DNA of 64,000 nucleotides from positions 434,001 to 498,000 of the forward strand of contig JAHHII010000001.1 of the NCBI GenBank assembly GCA_019358855.1, in the 5' to 3' direction. This document shows positions 42,545 through 51,536 of the stretch, one piece after another (positions within the stretch are counted from its first letter, which is position 1; each line of letters starts with the position of its first letter). The translations under genes and the position numbers were made by a program. The stretch is from Timaviella obliquedivisa GSE-PSE-MK23-08B. GTDB taxonomy: Bacteria; Cyanobacteriota; Cyanobacteriia; Elainellales; Elainellaceae. The notes beneath the pieces were generated by a model. The model saw only the letters and a program-made list of their open reading frames with translations, was not told the DNA's origin and ran no database searches.

Positions 42545-43063
42545 TTAGGATGAAGGGCGATCGAGAAACTCGACAGAGACGCGATCGCCTACCTGAAGTC
42601 CTAGTTCCTCAGCCCGACCGCTCCGCAGTTCGATCACTTGATTAACAGACTCCTTCGAGCCGTAGGTGGGGCATGGGTTGGCGGCACAAGGCTGGGCATC
42701 AGCAGCGATCGCTTTCACTTCACCGTCGAGCAAGAACACAATATCCAATGGCGAAGGCGTATCTTTCATCCAAAATATGACCGGGCGAGGCGGCTCGAAG
42801 GGAAATAACATGCCGCGATCGTCAGCAAGGGGAGGACGATTCATTAACCCGATTTCTTGTTGCTCTGGAGTTCCGGCGACCTCAAGCTGAATGACCTGAT
42901 CTTCGAAGGTCACTTTGGCAGTAATGGGCAAGGTTTGCAGAGGGCTTGCTTGGGAGAGGGTTGCTGGCACTTGCGCAACGGGTGGAGAGGAAGAGGCACA
43001 GCCTAAGAGTAGAATGCTGGCTGTCATGCCCACTAAACTCTTCAGCACAGAATGATTAATCAT
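42545..43063 (-). CDS. DUF192 domain lipoprotein
   Basis: A 172-residue protein with a lipobox (GMTASILLLGCASS) and a DUF192 domain: FEDQVIQLEVAGTPEQQEIGLMNRPPLADDRGMLFPFEPPRPVIFWMKDTPSPLDIVFL and a VIELRSGRAEELGLQVGD end. The family is small, beta-rich and of unknown function, widespread in bacteria and archaea. The promoter region (43064-43132) holds three imperfect ATTATTTTGAC repeats. Confidence 0.93.
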   Translation of the reverse strand: MINHSVLKSLVGMTASILLLGCASSSPPVAQVPATLSQASPLQTLPITAKVTFEDQVIQLEVAGTPEQQEIGLMNRPPLADDRGMLFPFEPPRPVIFWMKDTPSPLDIVFLLDGEVKAIAADAQPCAANPCPTYGSKESVNQVIELRSGRAEELGLQVGDRVSVEFLDRPSS

Positions 43064-43132
43064 TTGATTATTTTGACTGATTATTATTTTGACGACTTTA
43101 ACTTCTGATCATTGTTTTGACCATTGACTGTA

Positions 43133-43846
43133 TTACGCTTCTCTTAACACATACCCCACTCCCCGCACCGTTTGGATGAGTCGTTTCTCGCCCTCGTCTT
43201 CAACTTTCAGCCGCAGATAACGCACATAAACTTCTATTACATTAGATTCACCGACAAAATCGTAGCCCCAGACATTTTCGAGAATTTGTTCACGGGTTAA
43301 CACTTCGCGGGGATGTTCCATTAAAAACTTGAGGAGTTCAAACTCTTTCATCGTCAGGTCAATCAGCCGCGCATTGCGGCTGGCTCGGCGGGTAGCAAGA
43401 TCGAGTATTAAGTCTCCAAACCGAAGCTGCTCATGGCTTGGAGCCTCGGTCTTGAGGTAGAGCCTGACTAGCTTGAGAAAGTCATCGGTGCGATAGGGCT
43501 TCAGAAAATAATCATCGGCTCCTGCCTCTAAGCAAGCCACTCGATCGTCGACGGCATCGCGTACCATCAACAAAATGATCGGGCTGCGAGTGCCGATCGA
43601 TCGCAAATGGTTCGCTAGCGTTAACCCCGATTCGCTGGCTAGCATCCGATCTAAAACAATCAGCGCTGGCTGTAGCTCCCGGACTTTCCGTAATCCTATG
43701 GCAACATCTGGGGCGATCGCCGTTTCGTAGCCAGCCTCCTGTAAATCTAGGCTCATTTGCTTGGCTAACACTTCATCGGTTTCAATGACCAAAACATGGG
43801 GCGTTTTGGTATTGCTGTCTGGAAGGGTAGGGGGAGCATTGCTCAT
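43133..43846 (-). CDS. nblR: OmpR-type response regulator, NblR-like
   Basis: A 237-residue receiver plus winged-helix regulator. The sequence LDLQEAGYETAIAPDVAIGL, CLEAGADDYFLKPYRTDDFLKLVRLYL and DLATRRASRNARLIDLTMKEFELLKFL resembles NblR, which controls phycobilisome degradation under nutrient and high-light stress. D66 is the equivalent phospho-acceptor. The usual acidic pair is replaced by E-T-D (E22, D24), and the switch Thr/Ser is absent (LLMVRD), in keeping with phosphorylation-independent NblR proteins. The DNA-binding part ends RLIQTVRGVGYVLREA. Confidence 0.85.
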   Translation of the reverse strand: MSNAPPTLPDSNTKTPHVLVIETDEVLAKQMSLDLQEAGYETAIAPDVAIGLRKVRELQPALIVLDRMLASESGLTLANHLRSIGTRSPIILLMVRDAVDDRVACLEAGADDYFLKPYRTDDFLKLVRLYLKTEAPSHEQLRFGDLILDLATRRASRNARLIDLTMKEFELLKFLMEHPREVLTREQILENVWGYDFVGESNVIEVYVRYLRLKVEDEGEKRLIQTVRGVGYVLREA

Positions 43847-43887
43847 AAGACCCGGGTGTGAAATGGCAACTCAGTTGTAGCACGACA

Positions 43888-44805
43888 TTACGGCAATTCT
43901 ACCGAGGTTGGTTTTGCCACATGGGGTAAGCCCCATCCTAGCTTTTCGCGCAAGACATGGAAAAACTCGTTGGGGCGGAGGCGAATAAACCGAGCAGAAT
44001 AGGGCGATCGGACAATTCTCACCCGGTCTTCGGGCATAACCGAGCAACCCGCATTGCCGTCCACTACCATAATCAGCGGATCGGCATTAGCAGGAAAGAT
44101 TGTCACAGGTTCGGTATCGGCAAACACTAATGCCCGTGAAGCTAACGAATGCGGACAAATGGGCACAAGCTGTAGTGCTGCTACCCCCGGAGCGACCACC
44201 GGACCGCCTGCCGAGAGAGAATAAGCTGTAGAACCCGTCGGGGTAGAGACAATCACGCCATCTGCCGCAATATCGACAGGAGCATGTCTGCCTAGCTCAA
44301 TTTCAAAGTGGCACATACTGGTCAGTGGCTCTCGGTGCAGCACCATTTCATTCAGGCAAAGTACCTCCCAGACCAGGGCATTATCTCGCCAAACCTGCAC
44401 CGCTAGCATCGCCCGTTCTTCAACCTCATACTGTCCTGCTATGAGCACCTCAAGCGCCTGGGGCACCTGGTTGACATAGGCTTCGGTTAAAAAGCCCATG
44501 TGACCTGTATTCACCGTTAGTACGGGGATGCCACAGGGCGCAACTTGGCGAAATGCCGATAAAACTGTGCCATCTCCCCCTAAAGCGACAGCAAACGCCA
44601 TATCTTTATCAAACCCAGGCGGTGTCAGTTGGGTAATAGGCGTATGGCAAATGGGGCGACCCGGTCGAGAGTAGCCTAGAATGCCACCGATCCCGGTTGC
44701 CAAGATAACTTCCCAGCCTTTTGCCAATAGCTCTTGTCTAATTTCTTCGGCAACTCGGTTAGCCAGAGGTTTAGCATCGTTGTAAATAACGCCAGCTTTG
44801 GGCAC
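43888..44805 (-). CDS. nadK: NAD kinase
   Basis: A 305-residue enzyme that phosphorylates NAD to [15 protein letters not shown] is the GGDG motif, [11 protein letters not shown] the NE/D-type region, and [22 protein letters not shown] the diagnostic conserved block. [11 protein letters not shown] and [16 protein letters not shown] complete the C-terminal domain. GTG 44805 (PKAGVIYND after Met) fits the family N-terminus better than TTG 44811. Cyanobacteria usually have two NAD kinases; this resembles the longer type, about 305 residues. Confidence 0.95.
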   Translation of the reverse strand: MPKAGVIYNDAKPLANRVAEEIRQELLAKGWEVILATGIGGILGYSRPGRPICHTPITQLTPPGFDKDMAFAVALGGDGTVLSAFRQVAPCGIPVLTVNTGHMGFLTEAYVNQVPQALEVLIAGQYEVEERAMLAVQVWRDNALVWEVLCLNEMVLHREPLTSMCHFEIELGRHAPVDIAADGVIVSTPTGSTAYSLSAGGPVVAPGVAALQLVPICPHSLASRALVFADTEPVTIFPANADPLIMVVDGNAGCSVMPEDRVRIVRSPYSARFIRLRPNEFFHVLREKLGWGLPHVAKPTSVELP

Positions 44806-44929
44806 AAGCAATGTCCAATTCAGAACTTAAAGGAATTAAAACTTAAAAGTGGGCGTTTCCTAATTAATTAAGAAACACTCTCCTATTAGATTATTACGTT
44901 ATTCGACCATTCCCTAATTCTAAAACCCT

Positions 44930-45292
44930 ATGCCCGACTTACCCCCTCTTACAAATGAAACACTTTGGGCAATTCTGAACGATGAACTGGAGGATGCGAT
45001 CGCCAACCAACTCATCTGGCAGTGCCTCGGCTATCGTCGTCAGCAAGACCAGTGGGATGCGGCTGCCGTTGACCCAGTGTGGCGCGAAGCGTATCCTGAG
45101 CCACCAGACTTTATTGAGAGCCGTCCGGCAACGGTTAAGTTAACGCGATCGATCGCCCAAGAGCATAAGCAGCTTTTGAAGGAGGAACTAAAGTTCGAGG
45201 GCTATTCAATCAGCGAGCTAGTGCCTCGCAAAACTCGGCGGGCAACGATGGTGAACTGGTTGTTGGCATACCGTAAGAGTTCTCAAAGCTAG
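44930..45292 (+). CDS. DUF1823 family protein
   Basis: A 120-residue protein conserved in cyanobacteria and chloroplasts. It contains LPPLTNETLWAILNDELED, NQLIWQCLGYRR, WREAYPEPPDFIESRPATVKLTRSI, EHKQLLKEELKFEGY, and TRRATMVNWLLAY. Function is unknown. No signal peptide or membrane segment. It is divergent from nadK across a short 124-bp region. Confidence 0.9.
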   Translation: MPDLPPLTNETLWAILNDELEDAIANQLIWQCLGYRRQQDQWDAAAVDPVWREAYPEPPDFIESRPATVKLTRSIAQEHKQLLKEELKFEGYSISELVPRKTRRATMVNWLLAYRKSSQS

Positions 45293-45310
45293 AAGCGGTA
45301 GGGGCAGCAG

Positions 45311-45940
45311 CTACGGAACGACCTCTACTGGGGTGCCAACGCGAACTATTTCAAACAATGAAACGACATCTTTGTCATACATCCGAATACAGCCGTGGGA
45401 AGCAGACGTACCGACGCTTTCGGGATTAGGGGTACCGTGGAAGCCAATGTAGTTGGCACCGTCTGTCCAGAAGCCAATCCAGCGAGAACCTAGAGGATTA
45501 TCATTGCCGGGGGAGACAATTTCGCCTGTAAAGGGATTTTGCCAAGCAGGGTCTATGATTTTATCGATCACTTGAAACTTGCCAGCGGGCGTTTCCCAGC
45601 CGCTCCGTCCGATCGCAATGGGAAAGCTGGTCGTCACTTTGTCGCGATCGTAGACGTAGACGCGGCGATCGCTCAGCCGAATCAGCAGATGTACTTTTGC
45701 GACGATATTCGGAGACGGCAGGTAGCGATTTGCGCCCCCTAGCTCCGGTACTTCTACTACAGAGGAAGGACTGAGTGCTAACAAGGAATCGAGCAGCGGT
45801 TTTAGTTGAGCGGATGAAAGGTTGGCAGAGGTGGAAGCTGATCCAGATGCCGATGCGGGAATTGTTTGCGCGATCGCTCCTCTTGGCATTCCAAAAAGCA
45901 ACAGCAGTAAGCCCAGCCCTAGCTGTTTAGAATAAATCAT
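45311..45940 (-). CDS. Periplasmic L,D-transpeptidase (YkuD family)
   Basis: A 209-residue cell-wall crosslinking enzyme. Signal peptide about residues 1-22 (LGLGLLLLLFGMPRGAIAQ). The YkuD domain starts at VHLLIRLSDRRVYVYDRDKV and includes FPIAIGRSGWETPAGKFQV. The catalytic region is HGTPNPESVGTSASHGCIRM, with the nucleophilic Cys in SHGCIRM. ATG 45940 has GAAGAGGGA upstream. The longer frame to 45988 is not needed. Confidence 0.93.
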   Translation of the reverse strand: MIYSKQLGLGLLLLLFGMPRGAIAQTIPASASGSASTSANLSSAQLKPLLDSLLALSPSSVVEVPELGGANRYLPSPNIVAKVHLLIRLSDRRVYVYDRDKVTTSFPIAIGRSGWETPAGKFQVIDKIIDPAWQNPFTGEIVSPGNDNPLGSRWIGFWTDGANYIGFHGTPNPESVGTSASHGCIRMYDKDVVSLFEIVRVGTPVEVVP

Positions 45941-46070
45941 TCCCTCTTCTCCCCATACGACATTCTTAGATAGCCCAGCCTTCTCCAAATTCTAAACGCC
46001 GATCGCCCTGCGAGTTTTGTTATCCTAACAATCTGTGCCAGAGTACTTAACCAAAAGTTCAGTTGAAACG

Positions 46071-46898
46071 ATGTCATTGGTTGTTGCCACTTTCTATAAA
46101 TTTGTTCGATTGCCCGATTTTGCCGAGATGCGATCGCCCCTTCACGATCTTTGCGAGTCTCTGGGCATTCGGGGCACCATTCTGCTGGCTGAAGAAGGCA
46201 TTAATGGCACCTTGGCTGGAACGGCAGAAGCGATCGCCCAACTCCTGAACCATCTTCGTGCCGACCTTCGCTTTGCCAATTTAGAACCCAAAGAATCTTC
46301 TGCCGAGTTGCCGCCGTTTGATCGCCTCAAAGTTCGTCTTAAAAAAGAGATCGTTACCCTGGGCTTACCCGTTGACCCTAATCATCAAGTCGGTACCTAC
46401 GTGCAGGCTCAAGACTGGAATGCCCTGATTTCTGATCCTGACGTAGTGGTGATTGATACTCGCAATGATTATGAAGTCAGCATTGGCACTTTTGAGCGAT
46501 CGCAAAACCCCAAAACGCGATCGTTCCGGCAGTTTCCAGAGTACGTTCAGCGGCACCTTGACCCGGCGCAGCACCCCAAAGTAGCGCTGTTTTGCACAGG
46601 CGGCATTCGCTGCGAAAAAGCTTCATCCTTCATGCTGGCACAGGGTTTTCAAGAGGTTTACCATCTTCAGGGTGGCATTTTGAAGTATCTCGAAGAAATC
46701 CCCGACGATGAGAGCCTGTGGCAAGGAGAATGTTTTGTGTTTGACCAGCGGGTGGCAATTCAACAAGGACTCGCTTTAGGAACTTACCAGATGTGTCCAG
46801 CCTGCGGACATCCCATCTCCCCAGAAGTTTTTTCCTGTCCCCATTGCGCCCCTCTAGCCGATTCCGTAGATTTGCTCTCTCACCTTGATACAAAATGA
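46071..46898 (+). CDS. trhO: tRNA uridine(34) hydroxylase (rhodanese-domain)
   Basis: A 275-residue protein of the YceA/TrhO family that hydroxylates U34 of tRNA in an O2-dependent reaction (prephenate-independent branch). The N-terminal domain contains [13 protein letters not shown] and [19 protein letters not shown]. The rhodanese domain has the catalytic Cys in [17 protein letters not shown] and [15 protein letters not shown]. The C-terminus has two CxxC pairs (CPACGH, CPHC), probably zinc. ATG 46071 is favoured over GTG 46035. It overlaps the start of ruvA by 4 bp. Confidence 0.93.
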   Translation: MSLVVATFYKFVRLPDFAEMRSPLHDLCESLGIRGTILLAEEGINGTLAGTAEAIAQLLNHLRADLRFANLEPKESSAELPPFDRLKVRLKKEIVTLGLPVDPNHQVGTYVQAQDWNALISDPDVVVIDTRNDYEVSIGTFERSQNPKTRSFRQFPEYVQRHLDPAQHPKVALFCTGGIRCEKASSFMLAQGFQEVYHLQGGILKYLEEIPDDESLWQGECFVFDQRVAIQQGLALGTYQMCPACGHPISPEVFSCPHCAPLADSVDLLSHLDTK

Positions 46899-47521
46899 TT
46901 AGCTACCTCAAAGGCATCGTTGCAAGCGTTCAAAAAGTGAGCAATACCCGCGTAATCCTCACCCTGGAAGTCAACCAAATTGGCTACGATCTCCAAGTTG
47001 CTCCCCGCCTCATTCAAAAGATTCCGCCTCAAGAGGAAACGATGCAGGTGTTTACACACATGCAAACCCGCGAAGACCAGACTGTGCTGTTTGGCTTTGA
47101 ATCCGTTGCGGAGCGGGATTTGTTTCGGCAACTAATTAGCGTCAGCGGCATTGGGCCCCAGATGGGACTGGCGCTGCTCGACTCATTGGGCTTACAAGAG
47201 TTGGTGCAGGCGATCGTCACTAGCAATACGCGCTTGCTGTCGCGGACTCCTGGAGTAGGAGCAAAAACCGCCGAGCGCATTGCCCTAGAGCTAAAAACTA
47301 AGCTAGCAGAATGGCGGCTTCAATCAGGAATTTCAACTGCGCCCGATGCATCTCCGGCTTCGGCAATTCAAGAGGATGTGGAGATGACACTGGTGGCATT
47401 GGGTTATACAAATGGCGAGATTACGCAGGCATTGCGTACCGTAGGTCAGAAAACGGCGCTGGCAAAGAATGCCAATGCAGAAGCCTGGATACGAGAAGCG
47501 ATCGCCTGGTTAAGCCAGTAA
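46895..47521 (+). CDS. ruvA: Holliday junction DNA helicase RuvA
   Basis: A 208-residue protein that binds Holliday junctions and loads RuvB. Domain I (OB fold): [33 protein letters not shown]. Domain II (HhH): [20 protein letters not shown] and [20 protein letters not shown]. Domain [23 protein letters not shown]. Length is normal. The TAA stop is the target duplication of MITE copy 2, which begins at the next base. Confidence 0.97.
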   Translation: MISYLKGIVASVQKVSNTRVILTLEVNQIGYDLQVAPRLIQKIPPQEETMQVFTHMQTREDQTVLFGFESVAERDLFRQLISVSGIGPQMGLALLDSLGLQELVQAIVTSNTRLLSRTPGVGAKTAERIALELKTKLAEWRLQSGISTAPDASPASAIQEDVEMTLVALGYTNGEITQALRTVGQKTALAKNANAEAWIREAIAWLSQ

Positions 47522-47671
47522 GAGGTTGTCTGAGAAGTCTAGGTTGCTATCCAATCCGCCCCCTAAATCCCCCATTTTGGGGAACTTTGAAGAAGGAGTG
47601 GCTCGGAAGTCCTCCAAAATGGGGGGTTGGGGGGCGAGTGTAAGAATCTTTGATACTTCTCAGACATTCTC
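47522..47671. mobile_element. 150-bp MITE, copy 2
   Basis: Exactly 150 bp, same structure as 2176-2325, with about nine differences. Imperfect terminal inverted repeats (left GAGGTTGTCTGAGAAGT, right end complement of GAGAATGTCTGAGAAGT). Flanked by TAA at 47519-47521 and 47672-47674, a TNA target duplication. The left TAA is the ruvA stop codon. Confidence 0.85.
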
Positions 47672-47851
47672 TAAGAACTAGAGCCTTTTGATCAAGCTAA
47701 GGAGGCTATTGAGATGAAGGTATAGGTTTCTTTGAGCTTCATCATCAAGCCTCAAACTTTTTCTGACTTTCTCTCACTGACGATTCAAAGCTAGGTTCAT
47801 ATCTTGGAAGGAGTGAATGACCTGTTACTTTGAATTTCAAGGAGATTGACA
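47672..47851. other. Intergenic region before the three-repeat protein
   Basis: About 180 bp. It holds an AAGGAG Shine-Dalgarno (47839-47844) for the next gene. No gene or structured element is visible beyond the MITE edge. Confidence 0.4.
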
Positions 47852-48289
47852 ATGGCACATCCGGTTCTTGTCCCCATTTACGAATATTACGTGATTGATG
47901 GAGGAAAATGGCGCTTTCAATATTCTGCTAGTCCTGACATTCGAGAGGGTTGGAAGCGATCGGGTATTGCTTTCTTCGCCTTTACGTCAAACCACCCTGA
48001 AGTTCTGCCAATCTATCAGTACCATGCTGAAGATCCGTGGCGGTATCAATATTCTAGAGATCCAGATATTAAAGACGGTTGGATTAAAGATCATGTAGCG
48101 TTTTATGCCTATACCTTTCAACATTCTGATGCCCTTCCCATTAATCAATATTCTGCTCGTGATCCTTGGCGATATCAGTATCGATCGCTAATTTTAGGAA
48201 CTCATCCCATAACAGGATCAGACTGGTTGCATGAAGGCATTGCTTTCTATTGCTATGCAGCGTCTTCGTTTCGGTTAACGTATGAGTGA
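47852..48289 (+). CDS. Three-repeat protein with DUF5648-like W/Y-rich units
   Basis: A 145-residue protein made of three tandem units of about 43 residues. The shared pattern is LPIYQYHAEDPWRYQYSRDP then GWxxxxVAFYAY; copies start near residues 4, 51 and 94. The endings GIAFFAF, HVAFYAY and GIAFYCY resemble the GIAFYVY ending of DUF5648 repeats, but the unit is shorter. No signal peptide, so it seems cytoplasmic, unlike most relatives. ATG 47852 has AAGGAG 7 bases upstream. Function unknown; perhaps a carbohydrate- or protein-binding surface. Confidence 0.85.
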   Translation: MAHPVLVPIYEYYVIDGGKWRFQYSASPDIREGWKRSGIAFFAFTSNHPEVLPIYQYHAEDPWRYQYSRDPDIKDGWIKDHVAFYAYTFQHSDALPINQYSARDPWRYQYRSLILGTHPITGSDWLHEGIAFYCYAASSFRLTYE

Positions 48290-48392
48290 ATGTCGTCAAG
48301 TTTTACGCGATCGCTTTGCAAGGATTTCCTCGTTCGTTTCAATAACTTTAGCTTCAAGAATTTTCTGTCGGCTTTATTAGCGAAGCCGCACA

Positions 48393-48644
48393 CTATTCTA
48401 AAAGAGCAACATTTGGCGAAAATGGAGCTAAAACCTCTAACCGCGCCATATCTCCTTGATAATGACGGTTGACTAACTCTGCTTTTGAACGAAGGCGATC
48501 GCCCACATAGCACAAATCTACAGGTAGTCCATGCATCAAAAGAAACGCGGCTAATTGTTCAGCATGAAGATAAACGCCCGACTGGTGAAGGCGTTCTAAG
48601 ATTTCTTCAAAAGAAGACCAAGGCTGATTCACTGGAGGGACCAT
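48393..48644 (-). CDS. Small conserved cyanobacterial protein
   Basis: An 83-residue protein starting MVPPVNQPWSSFEEILERL, followed by HAEQLAAFLLMHGLPVDLCYV and VNRHYQGDMARLEVL. I recall similar small proteins in many cyanobacteria, but no function. No membrane segment. The ATG at 48644 is used rather than a TTG at 48650. Divergent from the peptide ABC ATPase gene. Confidence 0.7.
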   Translation of the reverse strand: MVPPVNQPWSSFEEILERLHQSGVYLHAEQLAAFLLMHGLPVDLCYVGDRLRSKAELVNRHYQGDMARLEVLAPFSPNVALLE

Positions 48645-48941
48645 AAGCAAGACAATGAGGTTGTAGTCTATATTACACTTTATCTTTCTTAGGCATGAAT
48701 GCAGAACAGATCGGGGTATTTTGCAGTGAGTTTTTTCTTGAAGCTGATACTGAGCCAGAATTTGTGATGTAGCATTTTTGGAGAAGGGTTCATCAAAACA
48801 TTCTGGCTCACTGAATCAGAACTGCCGAGTTTGAAAAGTGTAATCTTCCTAACATTTCAACTATCCTTAGTTTCAATAGACTGCAACATATCTAACTTTT
48901 GCGCTTCGCTGTAGCCTGGACACGCCCAGTACTTACCCTCT
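48645..48941. promoter_or_regulatory. Divergent region with an 11-bp inverted repeat pair
   Basis: Nearly 300 bp without a gene. TGAGCCAGAAT (48751-48761) and ATTCTGGCTCA (48800-48810) are perfect inverted repeats 38 bp apart, extended imperfectly to CTGAT and ATCAG at the outside. This could be the edge of a short element or a structured leader. The ABC gene start has no strong Shine-Dalgarno. Confidence 0.45.
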
Positions 48942-50834
48942 ATGACCGATACTATTCTCGATGTTCGGAACTTGCAAATTCAGTTTCAAATCGACGATCG
49001 CATTATTAATGCTGTAGACGGCATTTCTTTTGCAATAAACCGTGGGCAAACCTTAGGAATTGTCGGAGAATCTGGCTCTGGCAAGTCGGTAACCGCGCTG
49101 GCAGTTATGGGGCTAATTCCTTGCCCACCCGGAAAAGTAGCGAGCGGTGAGATTTGGTTTAAGGCAGAAGACGCTGCTCCAGCTGATTTATTGACTGTTT
49201 CTCAAGCGCAAATTCAGCAGTACCGGGGCGACCAGATCTCAATGATTTTTCAAGAGCCGATGAGTTCTCTTAACCCAGTTTATACCTGCGGTTACCAACT
49301 CATTGAGGCGATTCGGCTGCACCAAGAAATTCCTATGCCTGAAGCGCGTCGTCAAGCCCTCAGCTTGCTGCAAGAGGTGAAACTGTTGCCCAGTGATGAG
49401 CAACTGGAGCAAGAATGTCTGGAGGATTTACAGAAAGACGGTAAGCTTTCTGAGCGAGATTTGATGCAGGCAGTGAATCAGCGTAAGCAAGCAATTTTGG
49501 AACGCTACCCTCATGAGCTTTCTGGCGGACAAATTCAACGCGTCATGATTGCGATGGCGATTTCTTGCAACCCAACTTTACTCATTGCTGATGAACCCAC
49601 GACGGCGTTAGATGTAACGGTACAGGCAACAATTTTGGATTTGCTCAGAGAACTGCGCGATCGCCGGGGCATGTCCATCATGTTTATCACTCATGATCTA
49701 GGCATCATTGCCGAAATCGCCGATACTGTTGCGGTCATGTATCAGGGCAAAATTGTCGAATCAGGAGATGTGCTCGATATCTTTGCTGCCCCTCAGCATC
49801 CTTATACCAAAGGCTTACTCGCTTGTCGTCCTCGTCCTCAGCAGCGAATGCGTTATTTGCCAACCGTCTCTGATTTTATGGAAGTGAAGACAGAAGGAAA
49901 CGCCACGATTATTCAGCCGAAGGTCATGACCGTAGAGCAGAAGGCGCATTTTACTGCCGAAGTAACGCCTGAAGAGACAAGCCAAAGACTGACCGCATTG
50001 GAAAAGCAACCGCCGCTACTGTCGGTTGATAGCCTGCAAGTGGGCTTCCCAATTCGCGGCGCTTTTGGTCAGACAAAACGTTATGTCATGGCAGTCAACA
50101 ACGTTTCTTTTCAGGTTTATCCGGGCGAAACGCTGGGTTTGGTAGGCGAGTCGGGCTGCGGTAAAACCACACTTTCCCGGACGCTGCTACAACTGATCAA
50201 GTCGATGAGTGGCAAAATGGTGTTTGAAGGTAAAGATATTACCCAACTCAAGCCACGTGACCTACGCCAATTGCGGCGCGATATGCAAATTATTTTTCAA
50301 GACCCCTTTAGTTCGCTCGATCCGCGCACTTCGATCGGCGATGCTGTCATGGAGCCGTTGAATATTCATCAGGTAGAAAGCCGCCGCGATCGCCAACAGC
50401 GGGTTTCTTACCTGCTCGATCGTGTCGGGCTTGATCCGGCTTGGAGTAAACGCTTCCCCCACGAATTTTCGGGCGGACAGCGTCAACGGGTTTGCATTGC
50501 GCGGGCATTGGCGCTCAACCCTAAGTTTATTATTTGTGATGAATCAGTTTCGGCGCTGGATGTTTCAATTCAGGCGCAAGTGCTGAACCTGTTGAAAGAA
50601 CTGCAAGATGAGTTCAAGCTAACTTATATTTTTATCTCCCATGATCTGAGCGTGGTTAAGTTTATGAGCGATCGCATCATGGTCATGAACCGAGGCAAAA
50701 TTGAGGAGTTGGGCCCTGCCGATCGCGTTTATAATCAACCGCAGCAGGCTTATACTCGCCAACTGATTGCTGCAATTCCGACGGGAAACTTGCAGTCGAT
50801 TCGCGATCGTCGAACTCAGCGGGCTAACTCCTGA
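48942..50834 (+). CDS. Peptide/nickel-type ABC transporter ATPase with two fused NBDs
   Basis: A 630-residue fusion of DppD- and DppF-like ATPases, as in GsiA/YejF. First NBD: Walker A GIVGESGSGKSVTA, signature HELSGGQIQRVMIAMAI, Walker B LLIADEPTTALDVT, H-loop ITHDLG. Second NBD: GLVGESGCGKTTLSR, HEFSGGQRQRVCIARAL, FIICDESVSALDVS, ISHDLS. In the second Walker B, DE is followed by S instead of P. The first domain carries an insertion of about 35 residues between Q-loop and signature. No permease or binding-protein genes are adjacent. Confidence 0.95.
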   Translation: MTDTILDVRNLQIQFQIDDRIINAVDGISFAINRGQTLGIVGESGSGKSVTALAVMGLIPCPPGKVASGEIWFKAEDAAPADLLTVSQAQIQQYRGDQISMIFQEPMSSLNPVYTCGYQLIEAIRLHQEIPMPEARRQALSLLQEVKLLPSDEQLEQECLEDLQKDGKLSERDLMQAVNQRKQAILERYPHELSGGQIQRVMIAMAISCNPTLLIADEPTTALDVTVQATILDLLRELRDRRGMSIMFITHDLGIIAEIADTVAVMYQGKIVESGDVLDIFAAPQHPYTKGLLACRPRPQQRMRYLPTVSDFMEVKTEGNATIIQPKVMTVEQKAHFTAEVTPEETSQRLTALEKQPPLLSVDSLQVGFPIRGAFGQTKRYVMAVNNVSFQVYPGETLGLVGESGCGKTTLSRTLLQLIKSMSGKMVFEGKDITQLKPRDLRQLRRDMQIIFQDPFSSLDPRTSIGDAVMEPLNIHQVESRRDRQQRVSYLLDRVGLDPAWSKRFPHEFSGGQRQRVCIARALALNPKFIICDESVSALDVSIQAQVLNLLKELQDEFKLTYIFISHDLSVVKFMSDRIMVMNRGKIEELGPADRVYNQPQQAYTRQLIAAIPTGNLQSIRDRRTQRANS

Positions 50835-50911
50835 GATTGCTCAACCTCCTGATCAATGGACTACAATAATGTAATTACATAGTAGATACGAAAGTGGCAC
50901 GAGGAGCATTT

Positions 50912-51178
50912 GTGAATACAGTTGTCAGTACGCGCATTGTTAAAATCGGCAATTCTCAAGGCATTCGTATTCCTAAGCTGCTGCTAGACCAGCTTGATTT
51001 GGGCGAAGAAGTAGAACTAGAAGTACTGGATAACCAGCTAGTAGTACGCGCCATTTCATACCCTCGTCATCACTGGGACGAACAGTTTCGTAGTATGGCA
51101 GAACATTGTGACGATAAGCTCGTCGATCAGCCTATCGTCAGTCTTACAGACTGGGACAATGAGTGGGAATGGTCGTAA
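50912..51178 (+). CDS. mazE: MazE/AbrB-type antitoxin
   Basis: An 88-residue antitoxin. The N-terminal swapped-hairpin DNA-binding domain is VVSTRIVKIGNSQGIRIPKLLLDQLDLGEEVELEV. The C-terminal part with HHWDEQFRSM and PIVSLTDWDNEWEWS is the toxin-binding tail, in MazE fashion. GTG 50912 has GAGGAG 5 bases upstream and is preferred over GTG 50894. The stop overlaps the toxin start. The pair is expected to autoregulate through the antitoxin. Confidence 0.93.
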   Translation: MNTVVSTRIVKIGNSQGIRIPKLLLDQLDLGEEVELEVLDNQLVVRAISYPRHHWDEQFRSMAEHCDDKLVDQPIVSLTDWDNEWEWS

Positions 51179-51492
51179 AACGGTTTGAAGTTTATTTGAT
51201 TGCTCTTGACTCAACAGTGGGCGATGAAATCCAAAAAACTCGACCTTGCTTAGTCATCTCACCCGATGAAATGAATCGCTACATCAGCACGGTGATGATT
51301 GCGCCCATGACCACCAAGGGCAGAGTTTACCCTAGCCGAGTCACCTGCCGCTTTCAAGAAAAGGAAGGGCAAATTGTGTTGGATCAGATTCGCACAGTAG
51401 ACAAGACACGGTTAATCAAGCGGTTAGGACAGCTTGAGGAGATAGTACAGAAAGATGTTTTGGCAGTTTTAGCAGAAATGTTTGCGCTGTAG
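51169..51492 (+). CDS. mazF: MazF/PemK-type endoribonuclease toxin
   Basis: A 107-residue toxin. Characteristic MazF features: FEVYLIALDSTVGDEIQKTRPCLVISPDEMN, TVMIAPMTTKG, SRVTCRFQEKEGQIVLDQIRTVDKTRLIKRLGQL. The conserved Arg of KTRPCLV and the Thr/Ser-region TVMIAPMTT form the ribonuclease site. It overlaps the antitoxin by 10 bp. ATG 51169 is used rather than GTG 51163. Cleavage specificity cannot be predicted. Confidence 0.95.
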   Translation: MVVKRFEVYLIALDSTVGDEIQKTRPCLVISPDEMNRYISTVMIAPMTTKGRVYPSRVTCRFQEKEGQIVLDQIRTVDKTRLIKRLGQLEEIVQKDVLAVLAEMFAL

Positions 51493-51536
51493 TCGGCGGC
51501 AATTATAGCCATTACAATCCATTTGGATTTGAAGCT

